A DNA stretch of 64,000 bases from the NCBI RefSeq assembly GCF_001468225.1, contig NZ_LNRU01000005.1:62001-126000 (forward strand). The letters are read 5' to 3'. Origin of the DNA: Sphingopyxis sp. H053 (GTDB taxonomy: Bacteria; Pseudomonadota; Alphaproteobacteria; Sphingomonadales; Sphingomonadaceae). The first letter of the stretch is position 1, and every line of letters starts with the position of its first letter. The position numbers were made by a program, and so were the translations under genes. Shown here one piece after another: positions 54,669-64,000 of this stretch. Below the pieces are notes generated by a model, which saw only the letters and a program-made list of their open reading frames with translations, did no database searches and was not told the origin of the DNA.

Positions 54669-55118
54669 TCAGGGAATAGCGTAAGTCACATTCGCCTGCC
54701 CCACCGGCTTGTCGGCGTCGTCGGTCCAGATACGCACGTCCATCACCGCCAGCCTTTTGCCGAGGCGCAGCATATGCGCGTCGGCAAACAGCGGCCCGGG
54801 GCGGCAAGGGCGCAGGAACTGGTAGTTGAGCGCGCTCGTCACCGCCATCGCGACCGGGCCGATATGCGCGAGGACGAGCGCATAGGCCGCCATATCGGCG
54901 AAACCCATCTGCGTGGGGCCGGAGATCAGCCCGCCGGGGCGGAGCGCCTTGTCGGTCGGGTCCATCCGCGCCTGAATGAAACCCGGCGCGGCAGACACGA
55001 CGTGACCGCGCGATCCGGGTTCGGAGTGCGGGAAGGCCGCCTTCAGAAATTCGTTGAGCGCGTCCGCATCCATGCGGATCGCGCCCGACGAAATCGGTGA
55101 CTGCCCCTCCCCGCTCAT
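54669..55118 (-). CDS. PaaI-like hotdog-fold thioesterase
   Basis: 149 residues. The hotdog core includes GGLISGPTQMGFADMAAYAL (substrate helix) and VTSALNYQFLRPCRPGPLFA, as in PaaI/YigI-type acyl-CoA thioesterases; the substrate is unknown. It starts 6 bases after the ettA stop, so the two are cotranscribed. A second ATG 15 codons in (DADALNEFLK) is an alternative start. Confidence 0.85.
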   Translation of the reverse strand: MSGEGQSPISSGAIRMDADALNEFLKAAFPHSEPGSRGHVVSAAPGFIQARMDPTDKALRPGGLISGPTQMGFADMAAYALVLAHIGPVAMAVTSALNYQFLRPCRPGPLFADAHMLRLGKRLAVMDVRIWTDDADKPVGQANVTYAIP

Positions 55119-55123
55119 CCCGG

Positions 55124-56803
<1,680 letters not shown>

Positions 56804-56933
56804 GGATATGCTCCGGTATGGGCTGGGCCGCGCGCGCGGCCGGGAGAGTTATGAGTTGCGCGCCGGTTAGCGAATGGGCGCGCGATTGGCAATCGGCGCT
56901 TGCGCGCGCGCGGCGCGCCGTTACGAAAGCGGC

Positions 56934-58334
56934 ATGAAAACCCCCCATCGCTCCACCCGCTTAGCCGGAATCGCCGCCCTTCTCCTTATCACCGCCAGTT
57001 CCACCGCATCGGCGCAACCGGCGCAGAGCGCTGCTGAACTGGCGCAGCGCGGCGATGATCCCGCATGGGCGATCGCGCGCGACCTGACGACAGACGTCGG
57101 TCAGCGCATGGCCGGGACCGACGCCGAAGCCGTGGCGCGCCGCTGGGCCGTGCGGCGGCTGCAGGCAATGGGCTTTGCTCATGTCCGCGAGGAAGCGTTC
57201 GACATGCCCGTGTGGGTACGCGGCGCCGAAGAGGCCTGGTTGACCAGCAGTCTCGTGCCGCAGAAGCTCGCGATTACCGCGCTCGGGAACAGCGCCTCGA
57301 CCGGACCCAAGGGGATCGAGGGCGAAATTGCCTATTTCGAGAGCTTCGATGCGCTGGCGGCGGCGCCCGATGCGGCGGTGAAGGGCAAGATCGTCTTCAT
57401 CGACCATGACATGAAGCCGACGCAGGACGGAAGCGGCTATGGCTATTATGGACGCGGCCGGTTCACCGGCCCCAATGTCGCGGCGAAAAAGGGCGCGATC
57501 GCGATCGTGATCCGCTCTATCGGCACCGACAACCACCGGAACCCGCACACCGGCGTTACCAATTTCGACGCCGAAGTGAAGCCGATCCCGGCAGGCGCGA
57601 TCTCGAACCCCGATGCCGATCAACTTGCCCGGCAGTGGCAACGCCCGCAGCCGGTGCGCACCGACACGGCGCCGCACCTCAAGATCAAGCTTATCCTGAC
57701 TCCGCAGAACCTAGGCACCCGCAAGTCGGGCAATGTCATCGCCGAAGTGCCGGGCAGCGACCCCGCCGCAAGCCCCGTGATCGTGGCGTGCCACCTCGAC
57801 AGCTGGGATCTCGGCACAGGAGCGATCGACGACGCCGCGGGCTGCGGGATCATCACCGCCGCCGCCAAGCATGTGATGACGGCCGGCCAGCCGCGCCGCA
57901 CGATCCGCATATTGTGGGCGGGCGCCGAAGAAGTCGGCGTGTTCGGCGGCAAAGCCTATTTCGAAGCGCATGGAAAAGAGAAGCACGCCGTCGCGCTTGA
58001 GTCGGACTTTGGTGCCGACCGCGTATGGCGGGTCGATTTCAAACTGCCCGACAGCGCCAAGGCGCTTTCGGACCGGATTGCCGCCGCGGTGATGCCGTTC
58101 GGCGTCGTCCGCGGGAAGCAGCCGGCGAACGGCGGCGCGGACATCGGCGCGCTCGTGCAGGCCGGGGTTCCGGCGATCGATCTGGCACAGGATGGGACAC
58201 GCTATTTCGATATCCACCACACGCCCGACGATACGCTCGACAAGATCGACCCCGCGCAATTGCGGCAAAATGTGACAGTTTGGGCCGCGACTCTGGCGAT
58301 TCTGGCGAACAGCTCGAACGACGAGCTTCCCTAG
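56934..58334 (+). CDS. Secreted M28-family metallopeptidase
   Basis: 466 residues from ATG 56934. A signal peptide (cleavage near ASAQP) is followed by a PA-like insert (about 140-230). The M28 zinc site has VACHLDSWDLGTGAIDDAAG (His, Asp), AGAEEVGVFGG (Glu pair), ESDFGAD and DIHHTPDDTLDK (His). It probably removes N-terminal residues from peptides in the periplasm. The gene stands alone between ettA (divergent) and the Ala-rich lipoprotein. Confidence 0.92.
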   Translation: MKTPHRSTRLAGIAALLLITASSTASAQPAQSAAELAQRGDDPAWAIARDLTTDVGQRMAGTDAEAVARRWAVRRLQAMGFAHVREEAFDMPVWVRGAEEAWLTSSLVPQKLAITALGNSASTGPKGIEGEIAYFESFDALAAAPDAAVKGKIVFIDHDMKPTQDGSGYGYYGRGRFTGPNVAAKKGAIAIVIRSIGTDNHRNPHTGVTNFDAEVKPIPAGAISNPDADQLARQWQRPQPVRTDTAPHLKIKLILTPQNLGTRKSGNVIAEVPGSDPAASPVIVACHLDSWDLGTGAIDDAAGCGIITAAAKHVMTAGQPRRTIRILWAGAEEVGVFGGKAYFEAHGKEKHAVALESDFGADRVWRVDFKLPDSAKALSDRIAAAVMPFGVVRGKQPANGGADIGALVQAGVPAIDLAQDGTRYFDIHHTPDDTLDKIDPAQLRQNVTVWAATLAILANSSNDELP

Positions 58335-58480
58335 TGTGACGGAGAAATGACAGAATCCCGCCGCCGCCGACCATCTCAATTATTTTTGTTGACGATTCAT
58401 GCGGAACGGCTAAATCCCGCGGCTCGCGGTACGGGAAGTTTTCCCGGACGCGTTAAGGCATTTTAGGGAGCCCACACATC

Positions 58481-58771
58481 ATGAAGAAGTTTGCTGCTAT
58501 CGCCGTTGCTGCCAGCATGTTCGCCCTCGCCGCTTGCGGTGAAAAGGCTGCTGAAGAAGCCACCACCGAAGCTCCTGCCGCTGAAGCGGTTGCTGAAGAA
58601 GGCGCCGACGCCGCTGCTGCTGGCGCTGAAGCCGCTGCCGCTGGTGCCGACGCTGCTGCTGCTGGTGCAGAAGCTGCTGCTCCGGCCGCTGACGCTGCTG
58701 CAACCGCTGCTGCTCCGGCTGACGCCGCTGCTGCTCCGGCCGCTGCTGCTCCGGCTGAAGAAAAGAAGTAA
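58481..58771 (+). CDS. Small Ala-rich lipoprotein
   Basis: 96 residues, with a lipobox LAAC (lipidated Cys at about 19). The tail is almost entirely Ala, Glu, Asp and Pro in short repeats (GADAAAAGAEAAA units) and ends EKK. The low-complexity acidic tail suggests a flexible periplasmic spacer or abundant envelope lipoprotein; no domain is recognised. The GCTGCTGCT-rich repeats could change length by slippage. A terminator follows at 58810. Confidence 0.75.
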   Translation: MKKFAAIAVAASMFALAACGEKAAEEATTEAPAAEAVAEEGADAAAAGAEAAAAGADAAAAGAEAAAPAADAAATAAAPADAAAAPAAAAPAEEKK

Positions 58772-58809
58772 GTCGCAGCCCTTCGGGGCGTTGACTGAAA
58801 CGAGATTGG

Positions 58810-58842
58810 GGCGGTCTTCCTTCGGGAAGGCCGCCTTTTTCT
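58810..58842 (+). terminator. Rho-independent terminator after the Ala-rich lipoprotein gene
   Basis: GGCGGTCTTCC, loop TTCG, GGAAGGCCGCC (58810-58835), then TTTTTCTTT. The stem has one mismatch or wobble. Confidence 0.85.
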
Positions 58843-58910
58843 TTGCCTGCACGGCGAGATGAAACCCGGTGGGGCGGTCAGGCGTCATTCGGGTTGGAAA
58901 GGAAAATCCG

Positions 58911-59342
58911 ATGCCGATGTCCACCCCGCCCTTCGATCTCAAAGGGCTCGATCACATCGTCCTGCGCATATCCGATCTCGACCGGATGCTGGCCTTTTAT
59001 CGCGAGGTCATCGGCTGTATCGACGAACGCGAGCAGGCGGAAATCGGCCTGTTTCAGCTGCGCGCCGGGCAATCGCTGATCGACCTCGTGACGATCGACG
59101 GCCGCCTCGGCGCCACCGGCGGCGCGGCGCCGGGCAGCGAGGGACGGAACGTCGACCACTTCGCGCTCGCCGTCGCTCCGTTCGACGAGGCCGCGATCCG
59201 CGCGCACCTCGATCGCCACGACGTCGCTATCGAACAATCGGGACCCCGATACGGCGCAGAGGGCGAAGGCCCGTCGATCTATTTCCGCGATCCCGAAGGA
59301 AATCTGATCGAACTCAAGGGTCCCGCGACAAGCAACGTATAG
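58911..59342 (+). CDS. VOC (glyoxalase/dioxygenase-fold) protein
   Basis: 143 residues from ATG 58911, with AAAGGA upstream. It has two beta-alpha-beta-beta-beta modules: GLDHIVLRISDLDRMLAFYR (metal His) and VDHFALAVAPFDEAAIRAHL (His), ending IYFRDPEGNLIELKG (metal Glu). It is a single-domain VOC protein, possibly lyase- or fosfomycin-resistance-like; the reaction is unknown. It lies directly upstream of tRNA-Pro. Confidence 0.88.
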   Translation: MPMSTPPFDLKGLDHIVLRISDLDRMLAFYREVIGCIDEREQAEIGLFQLRAGQSLIDLVTIDGRLGATGGAAPGSEGRNVDHFALAVAPFDEAAIRAHLDRHDVAIEQSGPRYGAEGEGPSIYFRDPEGNLIELKGPATSNV

Positions 59343-59381
59343 ACTTGCGGCCCGGCGCTGTCTAAGGCGCGGGGCAGTAGT

Positions 59382-59458
<77 letters not shown>

Positions 59459-59506
59459 CATTAGCTTTCAAAGTAGGTCGTGATAGAATCAGGTGACCCT
59501 GTTGAG

Positions 59507-60367
59507 CTAAAATTTCTCGCTGCTCGCTGGCGTGTTAGAAATTTCGGACGCATCCCGCTCAACCTTTTTTACTGCGTCCATAATAGTCGCGGCTTTCTTC
59601 AATGCTTCGCCGTCTGCGCGCTCACCATCGAGCTCTCGTTTGATTTCGACTAGAATGTTTTGCTTAATCTCATCAAGAAAATGATAGTGAGATGTGACAT
59701 CTCCTTCATCAATCACTTTAGCGCGATGTGGCAAAGCAGCCTTTAGCACATTTTTCATGTGATCTAGTTTAACAAATTGATTTGCGTCCTTGATGCCTAT
59801 TGTTAGCATTTTCATAATAGCCCAAGATCCAATTATGACAGACGAATAGGCGGAATAGGCAGACCACAATGGTTCTTCTACGTATGGCCGCTCCACTTCT
59901 GCTCGCAGACCGGAAATAGTCTCCTCGAAATCTTTAACGAGCATCATCATTTCGAGCATCTCTCGAAGGTTCTCGTTTTCGGGCACCTCTTTCGCGACTG
60001 CGTCCAGCTTCAACATAGACAACGTCAAAGCGGGGCCTTGTAGACTACTCAGTTTCAGAACGGCGTCCCAAAGATGATCGACAGCTGCAAGTCGTCTCTT
60101 ATCAATCTGAGCCGCGCGACTTGCTCGACCACTTAGAGCGCCATCACGAAGTACAGAGATTTCCGCCTCTCGATTTCGAAGATTGCTTTTAAGACGCTCT
60201 TCGGAGTTCCGCAGTTGGCTACGAATTTCTTCAGTTTGAATATCGACGGTCACCTTCACTCGACTCTCGATGAAAGTTTTTAGCCAGACACGAACACCAA
60301 ATGCGAAGATGCCACATAGAGCCAATGCGATTGCCAAGACCGAGGCCGGAAGCTGTATCAAATGCAT
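59507..60367 (-). CDS. Membrane-anchored coiled-coil protein of unknown function
   Basis: 286 residues. One N-terminal transmembrane helix (about 8-29) is followed by a long charged helical region (about 38-75: VTVDIQTEEIRSQLRNSEER) and more helices. A central moderately hydrophobic segment (SSVIIGSWAIMKMLTIGI) may be a second membrane contact. I do not recognise the family. Its base composition is visibly more AT-rich than its neighbours, and it lies next to the 3' end of tRNA-Pro, a common integration site, so recent acquisition is likely. No integrase or repeated tRNA end was found. Confidence 0.7.
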   Translation of the reverse strand: MHLIQLPASVLAIALALCGIFAFGVRVWLKTFIESRVKVTVDIQTEEIRSQLRNSEERLKSNLRNREAEISVLRDGALSGRASRAAQIDKRRLAAVDHLWDAVLKLSSLQGPALTLSMLKLDAVAKEVPENENLREMLEMMMLVKDFEETISGLRAEVERPYVEEPLWSAYSAYSSVIIGSWAIMKMLTIGIKDANQFVKLDHMKNVLKAALPHRAKVIDEGDVTSHYHFLDEIKQNILVEIKRELDGERADGEALKKAATIMDAVKKVERDASEISNTPASSEKF

Positions 60368-60374
60368 CCCAATC

Positions 60375-61850
60375 TTACCCGGCCGACGTCGCGATCAGCC
60401 GCGCATAGAAATCGATCATCCGCTTGAAACTGTCGATCGTCATATGTTCGTTGGTGCCGTGGATCATCGCGGTTTCCTTGAGCGTGAAGTGCATCGGCAT
60501 GAAGCGGTACACATCCTCGGAAATCGGCCCCATGCTGCGGCTGTCGGTCGCGCCGACGACCAGGAATGGGGCGACGATGGCATCGGGCGCATCGGCGCGC
60601 GCCGCCGCGACGACATATTTCCAGCCTTGCGAGCTGGTCGACGACACGCGCGACGGCTCGTTCGGCGGTTTCACCCAGCTGAGTTCGACCGGCGCATCGC
60701 CGACCGCCGCCTTCGCGCGCGCCATCACGTCGGCCGAGCTGTTCCACGGCGCGATGCGATAATTGATCAACGCCGTGGCCGATTGCGGCAGCACATTTTC
60801 CTTGGGGCTTCCCTGAAGCATCGTCGGCGCGATCGTCGTGTGGAACGCCGCAGCCGACGAAGGCGAAGCCGAAAGCTGCTTTTTCAGCACCGGGCCGAGC
60901 AGCCACTGGTTCGCGACCGCCAACTTCGTCGTGCCGCCCTTGTGCGCAGCCAGCGCCTCGACCATCGCCGCACCGGGGCCGCGCATTTCGATCGGGAACG
61001 GGCTTTCGGTGATCGCGAGCACGGCGCGCGCCAGCGTCGTCACGCCGGTTTCGGCGGGCGGCATCGAACTGTGCCCGCCGGGTGCGTTGGCGGTGACCTT
61101 GAGCGTCGCATAGCCCTTTTCGGCGACGCCGATCAGGATGGCGGGCCCGTCGATCACCGGGGTGTCGCGCAGCACGACGCTGCCCTCGTCGAGCGTATAG
61201 AGCGCGCGCACGCCCTCGGCCTTCAACTTGGCTGCGGCCGCGACAGCGCCCGATCCGCCGGCTTCCTCGTCGTGCCCCGACACGAGGTAGATGCCGCGCT
61301 TGGGCTGGAAGCCTTGCGCCGCCAGCGCCTCGATCGCTTCGAACAGCCCGATGAGCGAGCCCTTGTCGTCGACCGTGCCGCGGCCCCACACCGCCTTTTC
61401 GGCGATCGTTCCCGCAAAGGGGGGATATTTCCAGTCCTTTTCGGTGCCCTCGGTAACGGGCACGACATCCTGATGCGCCATGACGATGATCGGTGCGAGC
61501 GACGCGTCGCTGCCCGGCCAGTGATAGACGAGCGTCCGGTTCGGCAGGATCGTGCGCGCCATGACGCGGTGCGTCGCCGGATAGGTCGCCGCGAGCCAGC
61601 TATGCAGCCGGTCCCATTCGGCGACGTCATTCTCGGCCGGGTCTTGGTGCGAGATCGTCTTGATCTGCGCCGCGGCGCTCAGATGGCCGACGACGGCATC
61701 GAGATCATAGGCCGGCACGGCGGCGAGCCGGATGGCGCTGCCGTCGGCGATGTCCTTGGGCGCGAAGGTCGCGGTCCGTACCGCCACCGTCCCAGCAACC
61801 ACAGCAACGATCGCAAGACCGCCGAGCAAAATCATTCGCCGCTTCCCCAT
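60375..61850 (-). CDS. Secreted or membrane-anchored M20-family metallopeptidase
   Basis: 491 residues from ATG 61850, with AAGGAG upstream. An N-terminal hydrophobic signal/anchor (ILLGGLAIVAVVAGTVAV) precedes the M20 catalytic domain: IVMAHQDVVPVT (His), WGRGTVDDKGSLIGLFEAIE (bridging Asp) and VSGHDEEAGGSGA (general-base Glu). A dimerisation insert and C-terminal metal-binding part follow. It resembles the CPS1/Ss1-type carboxypeptidases that act on small peptides or N-acyl amino acids. It ends 7 bases from the start of the coiled-coil protein gene. Confidence 0.92.
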   Translation of the reverse strand: MGKRRMILLGGLAIVAVVAGTVAVRTATFAPKDIADGSAIRLAAVPAYDLDAVVGHLSAAAQIKTISHQDPAENDVAEWDRLHSWLAATYPATHRVMARTILPNRTLVYHWPGSDASLAPIIVMAHQDVVPVTEGTEKDWKYPPFAGTIAEKAVWGRGTVDDKGSLIGLFEAIEALAAQGFQPKRGIYLVSGHDEEAGGSGAVAAAAKLKAEGVRALYTLDEGSVVLRDTPVIDGPAILIGVAEKGYATLKVTANAPGGHSSMPPAETGVTTLARAVLAITESPFPIEMRGPGAAMVEALAAHKGGTTKLAVANQWLLGPVLKKQLSASPSSAAAFHTTIAPTMLQGSPKENVLPQSATALINYRIAPWNSSADVMARAKAAVGDAPVELSWVKPPNEPSRVSSTSSQGWKYVVAAARADAPDAIVAPFLVVGATDSRSMGPISEDVYRFMPMHFTLKETAMIHGTNEHMTIDSFKRMIDFYARLIATSAG

Positions 61851-61920
61851 GTCCCTCTCCTTCTGCCCGCGCAATGGAGAGGTATCGGTTTCGATTTGCA
61901 AGGGAAAATGGTGGAGGAAA

Positions 61921-61996
61921 TGGTGGGCCCGGCAGGACTCGAACCCGCAACCTAGCCGTTATGAGCGGCCAGCTCTAACCGTTGAGCTACAGGCCC
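61921..61996 (-). tRNA. tRNA-Ile (CAU, lysidine type, ileX-like)
   Basis: 76 bases including the encoded CCA. On the minus strand GGGCCTG pairs with CGGGCCC, the D arm is TAGCTCAACGGTTAGAGC, and the anticodon loop is CTCATAA. It resembles E. coli ileX (tRNA-Ile2), in which C34 becomes lysidine, rather than initiator or elongator tRNA-Met. Assignment to Ile rather than Met rests on this likeness. Confidence 0.85.
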
Positions 61997-62064
61997 CCTT
62001 TTGAAACCCGGTGGGGGTGTGCGGGCGATAGCGGAGGCCGCGCCGCATTGGCAAGCGCCAACGA

Positions 62065-63099
62065 TCAGGATGCCGGCTTTGAAGGAACCCTTCGTTCGGC
62101 CATCGCCAATATTCCCGCGGCGGTAGTCGCCTCAACGCCGCGGCGCGCGAGGTGGTCGAGCACAATGTCCCACCAGCGATAGAAGAGGTCGAGATCCGCA
62201 ACACTGCGGACGTAAGGCGTATTTCCCGGCTGCAGCGACGGCGAGTGGAACGAGAAGTTGAGCACCGGAAGGCGCGCCGCGATCGCGATATCGATCGCCT
62301 TGCACGCGCGTTCGGCGGGGATCCCCTCGGGCGTCAGTGCGATCCGCTCGATAAGCCCCAGACGCGCGAGCGCGGCGCCGGCGTGGGTGCCGTTTCGCGC
62401 GACGCGGTGATAGATGCGGCGTCCCGCTCCCCCGAGCAAGCCGCCGAAGACGGTGGTGACCGGCATCTCGAGCACGGCGCCCTGCCCCGTCCGAACCCAC
62501 CAGGGATGCAGCGGCGCGTCGCGATAGTCGGGGCCGTGCCCGGCGCGATAATCGAACCCGCTGCGCACCGATGTGTCGCAGCGGAAGCCCAGTTCGGCGA
62601 GCATCGCGGCGGTGTCGGAGCCGAGGCCGTAACGGCCGGCGCGGTAGACGACCGGCGCGATGCCGAAGCGATCGCGGATCGCATCACGCAGCGCCGTCAT
62701 CTTCGCGCGCTGCAACGCGGCGGGCAGGTTTCCGGTATAGCTGTTGCGCTCGTTCACATCCTCATCGTGCGGAGGGGTTACCCAGGGATGGAGCTGCGCG
62801 CCGATTTCGCAGCGGCCGCCATCCTGCGCCGCACCCAGAATGCCTACCACGCGGTCGTCGGCGACGATCGGCCAATCGACCAGATAGATGGGGCGAACCG
62901 CGGCACGCTCGAAATAGCTCTGGCATTCGGCGAGCGCGGGAACCGACGCGAGACGATAGCCGGTGCGCGCGAAGGGCGCGGCCCAGTCGAAATCCTCTTC
63001 GGTGTCGATCGTGACCCAGAATCGGGGGCGCTCACCGCCGTCCAGTTCGATCAGGTCCGATGCGGCCGGATACGCAAAGAAATTGCCCGCAGGCTGCAC
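62065..63099 (-). CDS. Polysaccharide-deacetylase-like protein (WalW type)
   Basis: 344 residues. The N-terminus has PRFWVTIDTEEDFDWA, a NodB-type acidic motif. QLHPWVTPPH carries a likely metal His, and YRAGRYGLGSDTAAMLAELG corresponds to NodB motif 3. The C-terminal part has LNFSFHSPSLQPGNTPYV. This layout is that of WalW-like deacetylases found next to sugar or exopolysaccharide genes in sphingomonads. It removes acetyl groups from a polysaccharide or is a non-enzymatic relative. No glycan genes are in view. Confidence 0.75.
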   Translation of the reverse strand: MQPAGNFFAYPAASDLIELDGGERPRFWVTIDTEEDFDWAAPFARTGYRLASVPALAECQSYFERAAVRPIYLVDWPIVADDRVVGILGAAQDGGRCEIGAQLHPWVTPPHDEDVNERNSYTGNLPAALQRAKMTALRDAIRDRFGIAPVVYRAGRYGLGSDTAAMLAELGFRCDTSVRSGFDYRAGHGPDYRDAPLHPWWVRTGQGAVLEMPVTTVFGGLLGGAGRRIYHRVARNGTHAGAALARLGLIERIALTPEGIPAERACKAIDIAIAARLPVLNFSFHSPSLQPGNTPYVRSVADLDLFYRWWDIVLDHLARRGVEATTAAGILAMAERRVPSKPAS

Positions 63100-63136
63100 T
63101 ATGCTCCCCTTTGCCCCGAAAGGCTGGCCGACAGAC

Positions 63137-64000
63137 CTACTCGCCTTGCTGGGCTTCCAGCTCGACTTCGGCCTTTGAGTTGGCGGAGGGCAGGTGCAAG
63201 GTCAAGGCGTTATGCCCGATATCGAGGCGTCCCCCGCTACCGCGCGCGAGGCTGTCGACGAGGCGAAGCGAGAAACCGAGGCTGAGCACCGCGGCGCCGG
63301 GCGCTTCGCCTTCGGGGCTGAACCCCGGGTCGAGCAGGTCCGCCGCCGTGGCAAAGCGGATCGTCGCGGGGCGGACGACCCGCAGCTGGAGCATGTCGTC
63401 GTGCCGCGATTCGGTCACCAATTGCCCAACCAATATTGCCCCCGGTTCGGATACATCGACCAGCGCCGTCAGCAGGCGGCCAACCATCCGCCGGACATCC
63501 GCGTCGCCGGCAAGCCCGAGGAACGGTCCCCCGACGCGCGAGATGCTGAGATCCACGCGCTGGTCGGCGAGGAGCGCGGCAAGTTCGCTTTCGACTTGCG
63601 TCACCACCACGCCGATATCGACGACCTCGTCCGACGGGGCGCCGGTGCCCGCCGAGCCGCTGCGCGCCGCGGTCTCCAGATCGTCGATGATCGATTGTAC
63701 CGACGCGGCATCGGCGACGATCGTTTCGGCCATCCCACGATAGCCGTGACTGACCGGCCCGAACATCTGTCCCGAAATAATCTGCGCAAAACCCGAAATG
63801 GCATTCAGCGGGCTGCGAAGCTCGTGGATGAGCTGACGGATCGAATCGCCCGAATCCTCCGACGCCGGCCGCCCAAAGGGCATTTCATTGCGGTGCGGGC
63901 GGCGCGCGCTCGCGCGGTAACCGCGGAACTGCCCTGTCGCCGGGTCGAACCAGGGCAGCGCCGAAAACCGCCATTCGCCCGCCTCCGCCGGCGTCCCTTC
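63137..64000 (-). CDS. Sensor histidine kinase, 5' end outside window
   Basis: The frame stays open to the window edge, so the start lies beyond 64000. The visible part begins with the end of a PAS-like region (WRFSALPWFDPATGQFRGYR), then a phospho-acceptor motif IRQLIHELRSPLNAISGFAQ with the His. An ATPase domain follows that lacks clear N and G boxes beyond VLSLGFSLRLVDSLARGSGG. It could be a degenerate or HATPase-variant kinase. It follows the WalW-like gene's start by 37 bases on the same strand. Confidence 0.82.
   Translation of the reverse strand, partial: EGTPAEAGEWRFSALPWFDPATGQFRGYRASARRPHRNEMPFGRPASEDSGDSIRQLIHELRSPLNAISGFAQIISGQMFGPVSHGYRGMAETIVADAASVQSIIDDLETAARSGSAGTGAPSDEVVDIGVVVTQVESELAALLADQRVDLSISRVGGPFLGLAGDADVRRMVGRLLTALVDVSEPGAILVGQLVTESRHDDMLQLRVVRPATIRFATAADLLDPGFSPEGEAPGAAVLSLGFSLRLVDSLARGSGGRLDIGHNALTLHLPSANSKAEVELEAQQGE

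Noticed and set aside
59459-60375. Genomic island with a duplicated tRNA-Pro 3' end
   Set aside because: No copy of the tRNA 3' sequence or integrase was found at the far side of the AT-rich gene.
60270-61955. 561-codon open frame antisense to the M20 peptidase
   Set aside because: It is Arg-rich low-complexity translation typical of antisense frames; the minus-strand peptidase has all catalytic motifs.

Overview
The window looks like a GC-rich alphaproteobacterial chromosome, most likely of the order Sphingomonadales (Sphingopyxis/Sphingomonas type). The evidence is the dusB-ntrB-ntrC-ntrY-ntrX-hfq-hflX gene order, a two-domain Hfq of the kind known from Zymomonas, a fused ispDF, and a large TonB-dependent receptor. 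The genus is an inference; no rRNA is present.

Layout. 1-8.6 kb holds a partial thioredoxin-like gene and a tightly packed minus-strand operon (5771 down to 375). That operon encodes an NDH-2-like FAD protein, an NrtS-like membrane protein, an ECF sigma factor with a small zinc-binding anti-sigma factor, a VTT-membrane/mercuric-reductase-like fusion, two small secreted Cys-containing proteins (one a 43-residue peptide with three CC pairs) and a DoxX-like protein. It is followed by a DUF1499 gene and a TetR/isochorismatase pair that diverge across a double palindromic operator.

8.7-18.9 kb is a 10.15-kb Tn3-family unit bounded by 56-bp inverted repeats (54 of 56 identical). It carries chromate resistance genes (chrB, chrA, a chrC-like Fe-superoxide dismutase, an ATP-grasp gene), a three-gene secreted/periplasmic cluster, a serine resolvase and TnpA. 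Its left end carries the last codons of a second, inverted tnpA, and no matching target duplication is visible, so it is a rearranged rather than a clean insertion. 18.9-37.8 kb is an accessory patchwork. It contains remnants of IS110, IS21, Tn3, ISL3, IS5 and other transposases, one intact-looking IS5/IS427-type element with TA duplications, and a DUF1330 gene broken by two stops. Among these lie apparently intact genes: a TonB receptor plus secreted partner with a possible Pho box, a TetR regulator, an MliC-like lipoprotein, a universal stress protein and an MlaA-like protein. The patchwork ends in a Tn554-type recombinase trio (tnpA, tnpB, tnpC) abutting mazG.

37.9-64 kb is conserved core. 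It holds mazG, the ntr/hfq/hflX block (nitrogen and redox two-component signalling plus RNA chaperone), ispDF and cinA, metA with a structured leader, a RatA-like gene and lipA, beta-carbonic anhydrase, ettA, M28 and M20 peptidases, tRNA-Pro(UGG), tRNA-Ile(CAU), a polysaccharide deacetylase-like gene and a partial sensor kinase. An AT-richer gene for a coiled-coil membrane protein sits next to tRNA-Pro and looks acquired.

Many long antisense reading frames in this GC-rich DNA are treated as shadows. No CRISPR array was seen.
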